A stretch of DNA of 64,000 nucleotides from Prosopocoilus inquinatus (lineage: Eukaryota; Arthropoda; Insecta; Coleoptera; Lucanidae): positions 10,620,001-10,684,000 of the forward strand of contig CM069875.1 in NCBI GenBank assembly GCA_036172665.1. Direction: 5' to 3'. Positions 39,201 through 51,200 of the stretch are shown in pieces (the stretch's first letter is position 1; each line of letters begins with the position of its first letter). A model generated the notes under the pieces. It was not told the origin of the DNA, ran no database searches, and worked only from the letters and a program-made list of their open reading frames with translations. Position numbers and translations under genes: made by a program.

Positions 39201-42200
39201 TTTTAGAAAGCAAAGATTAAAAGACACTAACATATAAAAAAAATCCTCAGACCCTTGTACAAAAATGATAACTGATTTACAGACAACAATTAATAGTTAT
39301 TTGCCGGTTAACAAAAATAATATAATGAAATGTAACTATTTCTTCGAGAAACAACAATAGACTTTAAATATAAGAAAAATTGAAATTAACAGATTCATGA
39401 AGGTGCATAAAATAAAAACATTTAATTAATTATTTTTTTTTGCTACGTTAAATTTTATTCGAAATATTGCGGTTTATTTATTTCTTTTCTTAATAAACAA
39501 AAAACAATTTAATATTTTTCATAAATTTAAAAGATTTGTCTCGTCTCTTATTTTAACATCTGATCGTAAAAACACAAATTCCTAAAGAAATTTGTTTTAA
39601 TTTTTTTTTCCATTTATGGCTGGCTTTCCATCAGGTATATACGGACGAAAACATCTAGTTGTTAGACGAATATCCCCCAGACAAACGGTGCAGATAAACT
39701 ACTTGCTGAATAAATTTAATAGCTAAATGAAAACACCGATCTTTAATAGAATAATTTAAATTCTAAGTAAAATTCATAATTCTCTGCTTAACAGCATATC
39801 AAAATTATAAACATACGGAGTCATCAAAACAGTGCAAATAATTTTTCTTTAATGGAAAAAGAAAGAGAATAGAGCTAAACATTAACCATTTTAGATTTGC
39901 CGCCTTCATTTGACAAATCATATTAAAAAAAATTAAAGAATTCAACAAAAGTGTGTTTGAAAATTCGACCCAAACTTGCCGAACACACCTGAAGTTAAAG
40001 TTTCTCAAATTTCGTTTTTTTAATACGGAAATTTCCCATGCGATCCCTATTGGAATAGCAAGTATATACCGGGTGGAAAGTTTCAAACCCGAACATAGCA
40101 AACTTGTATTGAAAACTATGTTTCTGTGAATTGCTGCTCGCCATTTGAAGATACAAAAATGGCAATGGTATTAAAGAAAAGAGAAAATTATGGACAATAT
40201 TGTAGTGTTAAAATTATTCCTAAATATTAATACTTTCGGAATATAAATAAAATTGTATTCTACGCCATATACAAAAATATTGTTGTTTCTGATACTATCA
40301 ATAAACTTGAAATGATGCCATGGGCAATCAATACCGACACATCTCGATACTAAATTAATTTTAAATTCAATTGTATTAAGAATTAAATAAGTTTCATACT
40401 GTTCAAGAATAAGTAACACACAACTGTAAAAAATATTAAAAAAAAAACATCAATTCCACAAATCCAGTTTCCATCAACATTGTATTGAAATTAACAAGAA
40501 TAGTAGGAAATTATTTTGTGAATCTGTACAGAAGCAAAGAAATAAATCCTAAAATTTTTCATCGTCAGTATGCTCTAGATGAATGGAATTTTATTTTGAG
40601 TAAAAAGCATATTCTACAAAATTTCGGTTATTGAATCGGTTATTGAAACTTCAAATCCGACATACTAAGGCTACTACATGTTTCATTTGATATTTAAAAA
40701 TTTAATTTCTATTTCAAAGTATTAACATAACAGGAATAATTTTAACACGATAACGATTGGACTTAATTTTAACTTTCATTTAATACCCTTACCATTTTTG
40801 TATCTTTAAATGGCGACAGTAATCTACAGAAACGTAGTTCTCAATGGAACTTCGCTATGTTCGGATTTGAAACTTTCCACCCGGTATGTACCTACTTATG
40901 CTCATACTGTAAAACTGCCTCGTGGGCACTCAAATGTGCCTACTCAACGTGACGGGATCTGTATATGTCCTGGCGTTATTCTTTTTATTTCTTGTCTTAC
41001 ACTAAGAAATTAATCCGGCTCGTAAATCTCGTTTTGAAATAATTATGCTTTTAACTATTGTGTTTGAACAATAAAGTGTAAGAGAATTAATTTTTATGTA
41101 AAGTAGCTCAATTTAATAAAAAGCAAATTTAACTTTTTGACATAGGAAATGAGAGAAATAAATTAGAAAAGAAAGAATATTTTTAAATTGTTTTGGTAAC
41201 CCACATTTGCTCTAAGTTGTTAGTTTTGTTTCTCAAAATTAAATTGTTTAAAGTTAATAAATATAGAGCATAACTTCGATTACAGAATAATTTTAAAATG
41301 TCCAGAAAATTAATGTTATCTTGTTACATATCTTACAAGTTACAAGAAATCACTTCAATTAGTTTTCCATTGGAGAAGTTTATTCTTCATTTTAATTATA
41401 ATACATGACATAAGATTTTAAACAAATAAGAAATTTACCGAACGTTTTTGATTACTTTTTAAGGTTTGCAATAAAAAATAAATTTTTTTACTTTTAAAAA
41501 ACAAAATAGAATAGTTTACAAGCAAACGCATAAGGCATGCCAATTACTATGCTAATTAGAAAGTCACAAGAATGACATGCTCTTTTACGCTGTTTACAAA
41601 TGCACGTTATCCATGCGGCATTTACTTTGAATGCCCGAAGGACACTTCCCGAAACAAAAGAATTTTCAGGCACACTTCAGATACGAACGTCAACCAGAAT
41701 AGAATCCTTACGCGCTCGTATTCATAATAATTAACGCACTGCCCGACTTATGTTACATCGCCATCCGAGATTCGAAAGTGTCGAGGAAGTCCTCGTGTTT
41801 CTCCTTTGTCAGGTTCATCTCGTCCTGTCAGTACGAAGAGTAACTGACGCACAGAACCATGCGACCTTATAAACTGAACTTGATGGGATTATTTGTCAGT
41901 GCTGATTATCCTGCGGTGAAGAGGACACAACAAAAAAAGTCGAACGCGATCGCGTTTTGGGATAATCTAAATTCGCTCACTATTCGAAACTAATTGGTTT
42001 TTTTAGTTCAGTGCTGAACGTGCTGGTTCATTCTAAACGACGCGAGCAGAGCTTTTCGAATGAATTTCATGACCACGTAGGAAAGTGGTGTAACTCGAAG
42101 TGCGACTAACAATAAGCATAGATTTGTTTGAATTAATATGTTAAACGCAAATTTTATAGGGTTGTGTGTTTTGCTAAGTGTTACAGTGTTATCCTCCGAA

Positions 42201-45200
42201 TATAGAGAGATAGAAGGAGGATATCGATCCTACTCCAGAGAATATACAGTAGAAAACTCTCCAGAAGATAAATCAGGTTTATTTTTTAATTCTTTTCTTT
42301 TTTTTTTGTTAAATACTATGATATCATATATTAAATAAAATTACTCACTTGTCGCATAATAAAATCCGTAGTATTAACATCACAATATACACCGTACATT
42401 ATTTTAGCATCAGCATAGAAACCTCATTAAACCAGAATGAACATTTTTTAACGTTCTGAATCACTTATAACAACATACTGGAGATCTATCGGAAGAAAGA
42501 GAACTGGCCATTGCACCGATCGGCGTGTCATAATTGTAAAAGTAGATTTATTTCACTTACAAATAATTTAAATTCGTTTAGAAACGCGCTAGCGAGTTGC
42601 AAAAAGCGTAATAGAAATCGCTTTATCGAAAGGTTTCGGTGAACTTTCTTGCGTGTTTAAGAGCGTGTCGGATTTTAGATTTTGCCGAATTTTGAATGCA
42701 ATAGCGTCTGCTGCGTCTATTTAGGTTTATCATATAAATATTTACTTGAAAATTTAAGTAGTAGAATGTTTACAGACATATGTTAATTGGTGACGTCATA
42801 GTTAATTTAACTGGTTTTTTGTCATTGACAAATATTTTAATTTTAAATGAAGTTGAGAAGATGTAGCACACATATGTGTACAAATTACTAAAAGCATGGG
42901 AATTTTATTTAAATTAGGAAGGTGAGTTCGTGGTATGCGATTGTCTTCTTATCCATGTGCGTATAAATAGGTACTATGATGCTCAATTAAAATTTTTGTG
43001 ATTTTTACGTTTAATTGAGAGGGGGTGACCTGTGTTGGGACAGATCAGAAAATTTATCTTACATAACAAATAATAGATAAAATTTTTAAAAATGTGGACA
43101 AGAGACAAAAGATAATTTTTGTATATCCAGGTGAAAATAAAAGATAACAGTTACATATAATAAGATATAAAAACTAAATATACACGCATTGATGTCTGAC
43201 CAATTAATTAAACAGCTTCTTATCCGTTGGAATTTATCAGACAGATTATTTTTCTTCGGTCAGTGTTAAAGCTGTTGGTGAAGTGGACACCAAAACGTTG
43301 TATAGGAAATACAAAGAATTTATAAAACTCTGTATTATAAGTTTTTTTTCTATTTTCGACCTTATCTAAAGAGTTTATTTTAGGAGCTAGAGAAAAATTT
43401 AATTTTTTATTTTAATTTTAATTTAAATGCAAAAGTTGTAGGGTTTTATACCTATTATCTTTTAGAGTTAGCATAGGAAACAAAAGCGCATCTCAAATTG
43501 GAGAAAAAATACAATTTTTGTTTTTTTAAATGTATCATCATCCTGTATATTGTTTGCTAAGATGAAAGATTATATTTTCCTGGTTTCAAAAATATATAGC
43601 GTGCTGATATTTGGAAAAGGATTTTTTGACATTTCAAACATTATATCAAGAACAGCCCCTCCAAATGTCAACATATTATATATTTTTGAAATGAGGAAAA
43701 TATGTTCGTTCTCTCATCTTAGCAAACGATACACAGGCTGTTCCTTTCATTTTTTCTCCAATTTGCGATGAGACTTTGTTTCTTGTGATAACTCTAAAAG
43801 ACAATAGCCATAAAACTCTACGACTTTTGTATTTAAAGTTTTTCTCTATCTCTTAAAATAAACCCTCTAGATAGGGTGCAAAACATTAAAAAAAAAACCT
43901 GTACATAAAAATTAATTGTTACCTACTTATTATTAAAAAAATAGAACTAAAAATTTGTTGAGGTGCAATTATGCAGTATTCAGATAAATAACGTAGACAG
44001 GTAAGATAATTCAGGTACTTATCTCGATAAAAAATAATCGATGAAAAACTGTTAATCCCAACACTGAGGGCGATTGCACGGCGACGCACGGTCAGGAAAT
44101 AAAGAGATGTCTCTCCCCATAAAATGTAAATTTAAACACTACATCGAGTAAGCGGATATTGGAACGGCAAAAGCTGGCCGCCGGACTTCAGAGCACGTGT
44201 CTTTCTCGAAATAGTGTGATAAATAAGCATAGAATTAGAATAAGTACACGCTATCGTTGCAGTAGCGCCGTAAAAATGCATCGAACAGGCACATCGTGTA
44301 ATGGGACGGTGAAAATAATTTTCGGCGTTCTTACTGTATGATGCAATGTGGCCATATACTCCGGAGATCGAAGTACAACTGGTCAACTAATTGCTCTAAA
44401 AATCTTTACACATTGAAACAAGAAGAGTTGATTGCATAACTATAATTTTTTATTGTGGCAATACTGCTCTCTTTTTGTTATACTGAGTAACACCGTTGCT
44501 GTAGCGGCGTTAATTGTCTCCGCCGTCCTCGCGTTTGTTGACACGCTACGGTCTAATATCTTATATTGCCCGCTTCATTTGAATTTGACCCGCGCAAAAT
44601 ATATTTCCCCGATATATAGTTATAAAGTTACATTTTATGGTGGAGACATCTTTTTATTACTAACTGTACTGTACTGTTTTGAATGGCAGTTTCCAAATTT
44701 TGATGTTGAAATATTTTAAATTCCGAAGCCCTTGTTTTCTGAAGCAGAAATAGGTATTTCTTATGTTAATTTTATTTTTCTATTAAATTCTATTCCGTTC
44801 TAATACTTACAGTCGGAAGCAAAAAAAAATAGACAAACTACAGTTTCCTCTAATCATTCTTTCTGGAAATGGTAGTGATTAAAGACGACTTCACAGATAA
44901 CATTTAAAAAATTTTAAAGCTTTCAAAATTAACAAGTTTAAAACTTTCGTAAAATCTGTAAATTATGATGATGATGAATTTTCGATGTTATGTCATCAGT
45001 GTCAAATTTGAAGAGAAAGCCTGGTTGACAAAACAAAAATTTCGACGAAAACAGGCTACTTGACAAAAAATCGTGCGAAATTTTAAGGCCTCAATCAGTT
45101 CATATAGTTTGCAAAAAGCAGTATCGTTTTTCTTGACCATGATAGTACTATTTTAATTTTGTGTGCTCCTCGATTAAGTCAATAATTATAATTACTTTTG

Positions 45201-48200
45201 GCAGCTTTTTTTTATCATTGTTTTCCTCCTTTTAACATTGAATATTTGTAATAAATAACCACATAATTATTTCATTACTTGCAAGTTAGTTTTGATTGCA
45301 GTGGACTTCCCGAGTATACCCTAGACAGCTGTTTCGGCCAAATTTGGAAACTCCTCTGCAAGGGAGGAACTCATGAACTCAACTGCAATATTTTCTGCAT
45401 CTCTCTCATTTTTTCTTGTTCAATATTAATTTTCTAGAAATTCATCTAATATAATTTAATAAATAAAACTAGATTGATCCTGATTTTTAATTTTTTTTAA
45501 TTAAATTATTTGGAATCAAATTTGTGCAAACTTCTTATTCTAAATACATTTGTAAAATTTATAATTAACGGTACAGGAAGAGAGGAAAATGTTGTGGAAA
45601 AGAATTTTGATCTGAAAATATAATTTTGAAATACTAGTGCTTTTTTTGTAAGTGCTTTTTGTTGCTCAAATATTTAGTTTTGATATGTTCTTTTAAAAGC
45701 GAGAATTTGCAAGTCGCAAATTTGTTAAAACAACTTAGTGACAGTTACTGAAATAGGATAAAAAAATTAAATTACTTAAAAAGGGCTAATTAAATATTTA
45801 AAACACAATTTGATTCTTTTCCTGTTATTTTTGTCGTTTCTTCAGATAAGAATCTTCTGAATTTTATGTTTACCAGTTGCAGCTGTATGTAAAATATAAC
45901 CTTTAATTAATTCAGCAATAAAATATAAAATTAATTTTATTATGTATGCATACCAATGAAAGAACAGACATTTCCTTGCAGTTTTACAAGTTCGATGAAC
46001 GTGCTTACTCACGCCTTTCACGTTTCGTTTTTTTTTTCAATATATTTCACATATCTACAACTTGAAAAATTATATACTCTGTGTACAGAACGGGCAAGAA
46101 TTATCGAGAACATGAAATGTACAGTGTCTTTCAAAAGGTGTGCTACAAACCGGAATTTCTTTTATCAATTTTTATAAAAATTTATTGGTGCAGGATGCTT
46201 CTGCAAATCTTAAAATCAAATTGGCAAATATCAGATGAAATTTTTCTTGAATGGTATATAGCCTGGACACCGAGAAACGAAGACCACTTAAGAATAACTT
46301 GCCCTTATTTTATGAGATATAGGAAAATGTCATAAGAATAAGTTGTTCAAAATCAAATGTTACAGCTAAATGCGAAATTATAGCTTCCTATCTCAAAAAT
46401 GAAAAAATCACAATTTATTGTGAACCACTCTTTATACACACTACAGTAGGAAATACAGGCGGGGTTAAAGTGTCCGCTAAAATAATATGAATAGGTAAAC
46501 ACAAAAATTCGTTCTTATTTTTCAATTATTTCATTTTTCTCTGAGTGATTATTTCAATGCATTCCGAAACTTTATGCTTTTTTGTAGCATGAAATCATTG
46601 AAATAATCACTCAGAATCAAATGAAGTAATTGAGAAATAAGAACGAATTTCCTGTTTTGTTATTCATACTATTTTGGCGGACACTTTAATCCAGTATTTC
46701 TTAATATAGTGTGCATGAAGAGTAGTTCACAACAAACTGTATTTCTTTTGTTTTTGAGATAGGAAGCTATAATTTCATATCCAGCTATAACTTTTAATTC
46801 TAAACCACTCTCTTTATGACCTTTTTCTAGTGTTGTGAGTCGTTAAAATTACCATGTTACCTTACGGTAAATTTCCAATATTACCGGTAAGGTAACATTC
46901 ATTTGTTACCGTTTGTTACCTCTGTCGTCAAGATTAGGTAATTTCTAGTTACACACTTGCAAAATTTAAGTAAATCAATGAAAGAAATGGTCAAGGAATA
47001 TTTTTGATTATTTAGGAAAATGATAAATACTAAAAAAGGAACTAAAAAATTTTGTTGCAAATCGTTTTTGATTGCAGTGAAAACCTCGAGCAGCCTCTGT
47101 ACAGCTGTTTCAGCCCTGCTTGGGGCTTCGTCAGTAGAGACGTAGCTCGAAATTCCCACTGCAAACAAAAACAGCTGTACAGAAGCTGCTCGAGGTTTTC
47201 ACTGCAATCAAAAACGATTTGCAACAAAATTTTTTAAAACTTTCATTATGCTTTGAGAGCAAGCATAGCCGCCTTGCATGGGGGACTTATTAGGAGCAAA
47301 TCTGCTTCAGTTTGTCTATCCTACTGCAATGTTTGGTCAAAAAACGATCGTTAGATGTCGCTGTTTTATCTGTTCATTAAAAAAGGAATGAAATATTTCA
47401 TAGCCTAAAATTATTTTCGTTTACACATGTATTTATTTAGTGGAAATACGTAAAATTAAATATTGTAAACCTTATTTTTAACAAAAGCCAATAATGTCAT
47501 GCGTATTCGGTACCAAATTAATCAGAAAATTGAGTAAAAATCACATTATTTTTAGTTAAAAGTGCAATTGGTAACTCCGGCGCGAGATGTCGCCACTTGA
47601 GCTGTAATTGGTAATATTACGGTAACATTACCGGTAAGGTAACATTAAATAAATTACCGGTAATTTAACAACACTACTTTTTCCGTATCTTATTCTTAAG
47701 CGATATTCATTTCTTAGTGTCCACGCTGTATACCATTCAAGAAAAATTTCATTTGACATTTGCAAATTTAATTTTAAGGGATGCAGAAGTATTCTGACTC
47801 AATAAACTTTTTAAATAAAAGTCGATAATAAAAAAAATCCCGTTTGTAGCAAACTTTTTGAAGGGCACTGTATAAGATACCTTTTAGAAACTAGGAATGT
47901 TAAATTATTTTTTCTACCACCTTTTATGAAAAGACATTTTTAGTCACCGATTACTTCCAGCGAAAATCTCATAATGTTATTTTTCGCCACTAGAGACGAA
48001 AGTATACGTTACTAATTTTCACCTCTTTATCTAGTTGCCTGCGATCGCTCTATCGCGTCATTATTAAATGATAATCGTAACTTTATCATGATTTCTGATT
48101 CAGAAATTTGTGTTTGTAAGACGTACTAATGACGAGATTTTATATTCAGGCGTTGTAAATTCAATCAAGTTGTAATGAAGATTTTGATTTGTAAGGCAAA

Positions 48201-51200
48201 CAATAAAGGCGAGTGATGGAGCAAATTTGAAAACAAAAAGACAAAACAGTAAATATCTGGATTAAGCATTTCTGAAAAATTTTAATTCTTTATAAATAGG
48301 GTGTAAACTAATTCCTGTCTGAGTTTCAATTAATTTTTTGTCAGTGATACTCGAGTACCCTCGAGAACTTTGGTTTTTACTTATCTGTGCTTATTTAGTA
48401 AATAAATTCTGCTGTTATACTTATAACACTGGCGGTAGGCTGTAGGTCATTAACAAACAGCGGAATCAAGAAAGTGAACTGCCTGAAACCAGTTTGAGAC
48501 AGCGGCAGTCCGACTCGACTTGGGGGTCTAAATTGAAGCGTTAAATGTTCCGCCCGCTTATACGTGATTTTTAATCAATCAGTCACGGTAAAAACGCGAA
48601 TATAATTCCAGAAACTAATAACAGCTCTTTCTTGAATTTAGAAACAACGATTTAGTTGATTTGAATTAAATAGAAACACGACATGTCTCTGCAGCACACA
48701 CTCTCTCTCAACCGATATTATTGTGAATCATGCCGTCCTAACGAATGCATTATTTCTTTAGCTTACTGATTGTTCACTATCGGCTAGATGCGCTGCGCCG
48801 ACAAATATGTTGAGGCGTGTACACAATCTATTTATAACATCGTACCGCTTCGTTGCAATAGTAAACTATTACACTTTTTTCTATCCGCCATCTGGTCATT
48901 AAGGTCCAGTTTTACAAATGCAGCTCAACTTTGTGCTGAAGTTTAAACCGTTAGCGACGATTATTTCAACAATTGTTGTGAAGGATTTAAGCTTCGGCTC
49001 AAAGTTCAATCGTCATTGTAAAACTGGGCCTAATATTTCAGGAAATAACCACCAATTTAATTCATCAGTAAATATTCTAATGTGAAATTTAATTGTGCAG
49101 ATCAAAATATTTTATTCCACATCAAAACATTACATTAGTAGGTACAGTTGTGCGCACCTTAAGTGCATTTAAGATGCGCACGACTGTATCTAAACCTTCA
49201 AAACCAAAGTTAAAAAATTCTATTTACTAAAGCGGCCATAGAAAATCTTAGATGATTCCTACAGTATCGTTTGTTCAACACTTAATACAAATTTATTTAT
49301 TAAAAAGCAAGAAATGTTGTTTGTTTGTTAAATTTAAAAAAATTGCTGTAGAACAGATAACAAAAGCTCAACCTTTAAAGGAATTTTTCTTTCCTCAAAA
49401 TGGGTGCGCTTGCATGAATCTTCTCCTACAAAGCGGCGTGAAAAGGAACGTGATAAATTGAAAGTATTTTTCATTAACCTTTTCAGTTTTTTGTAGTGTG
49501 GAGAACTCCATGAACTCCTCGCAACAAGGAGCGAAGTTAATCCGGAACACTTACACACAAAGTTGGAGAGAACTGATACGAGAAGTTATTAATATGAAAT
49601 CGCGTGAATGTATGATACTAGAAAGTAGATTGATTTTTTCAATTTTTGATTTACATAATTGCAAAGCAAGGGTAAAAATCAAACAAACAAAGCGAAATAT
49701 TTTACATAATTAGTAGCAGTGGTAGGAGCGTTAATAATTTGCACGTGTTCAACAAATAAATTTGTTATAATTGCGTTTTTTAGTTGTTTAAAAACATACC
49801 TACATATTTATTTTTCTGTCTTTAAACATATCATAAGTTTTTTTTTAACTTTGAATGTACAATTTTAATATTCCTATGTTCAATGAAAAGAAAGGGGTAA
49901 ATGCATTGTATTGAAACAAAGCGAGTTTCAATCAAGCAATATCGAGTTTTACTTTTTTTTAATATTATAAATTATCGAAATATCCTCCTGCATATTTTAA
50001 ACAATGGTGCTAAACAATCATCAAATGCTGTAATAGAATATTTGCTTTATTTGCTGGCTTGCGTATTGACATGTTTTGACGAGCTGGACTTAAGATATTT
50101 ACATTGCGTATTCATTATATTGTATGCGGGAAATCACAAAAAAAGATGTATGTGTTTGGTCGAATCATGCCTATCTATCTTCTGTGGTGTGCCATCTAAA
50201 TTTCAGCGGTAAATCTTTGCCCTAATCGTTTTTTAATTTCCTGGAAATCAACCTGCTCATGCCGCATGAGTACACGTGAACTAAATGGTTAATAATGGAA
50301 TGCTATTAGTTCAAAGTACTTTCGCATATTTAATTTTACGACAGTCGTGCGCCATGTCTCAAAGACATGAAAGGCCTGTCAGGTAGATAATAATACTGTG
50401 ATTGCTATCATATTTTCTGGTATCTTGTGTAACCACTGTTTTATAAACAATTTTGTTAATTAACTGTTCATGTTTAAATTATTGGTTAATACTGGGTTAA
50501 GTTTAACAAGAAAATTATTAATGGCAAGTTAATTATATTTTGGATTTTTCCTTTTTTGTTGCTTCCGGGAGATTATGTAAGGATATATGCTTACTTTATT
50601 TTGCCTTTCAGCATCAAATTTAATTTTAAAAGAATTAATTTATGTTTTCTAGTTTTTTTTTTGGTTATTTTACAAATATATTTTCGTACTAATACTTATG
50701 CTAATAAATAAATAAAAACTAGTCAAAATTAAGAAAATTCAGGAATTTCTATTTGAGTTTTACGTTATCACTTCATAGAAATAAAATTAGTGCTGTAATG
50801 CATGTAAAAGTAAATGACACATAAAGGAATTTTGCCATATTTTAGTTTTGTACACAAGTCTCACTATTTTTTTTTTTGGCGAATATTTTTAACGATCAAA
50901 TAATAATTAGTACTCTATCCAACATTAATAAATCAAAGCCACAAATACAACAGCGATTAAAATCGTTTAATTTTCTATACACCCGATAGTACTTTGAATT
51001 CTATGACGGAATTATCATTCTCATTCTAATTATTGAAAATCAGACATTTATAAGAACTTTTCTTCATTTCTATATTTATTGCAGCCTACAGATATTTATG
51101 TATTGTTGCGGGACTTTGTGTGGCCCCAACTCTTACCCAGTACGCTAAATTGAAAAAAGTTTACGATTGGTCTCAACTGGAATTCGATTATCCAAGCAAC

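Larger units (their letters stand above)
46118..47875. mobile_element. foldback element, family H, split by a nested insertion
   Basis: The left arm 46118-46340 (TGTACAGTGTCTTTCAAAAG..., AATTTTTCTTGAATGGTATA) pairs with the right arm 47684-47875 (TATACCATTCAAGAAAAATT..., GGGCACTGTATA). A second inner palindrome fills 46376-46785. The right arm is displaced by the insertion at 46828-47676. Confidence 0.75.
15276..51084 (+). other. intron 1 (exon A to exon 2), about 35.8 kb
   Basis: It starts GTAAGTG and ends TTTATTGCAG. It is filled with transposons, foldback elements and AT-rich unique DNA, listed separately. If exon B is a real first exon, the downstream 8.8 kb is its intron. Stretches where nothing was recognised are mainly 17.9-18.7, 22.0-23.7, 24.3-25.6, 27.1-28.5, 30.9-33.9, 37.7-40.0, 44.8-46.1 and 49.1-51.0 kb. 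Confidence 0.6.

Noticed and set aside
44432..44719. 95-codon hydrophobic open frame
   Set aside because: Membrane-like stretches arise easily in T-rich DNA; no start context, motif or splice partners.
47042..47237. Similar peptides (containing QIVFDCSENLEQ) encoded on both strands, also at 30527-30802 and 60462-60713
   Set aside because: They come from the palindromic family-D module; identical peptides from both strands reflect the inverted repeat, not a gene.
49901..50212. 103-codon open frame in intron 1
   Set aside because: No recognised motif, no promoter or splice context, AT-rich codon use and placed inside an intron.
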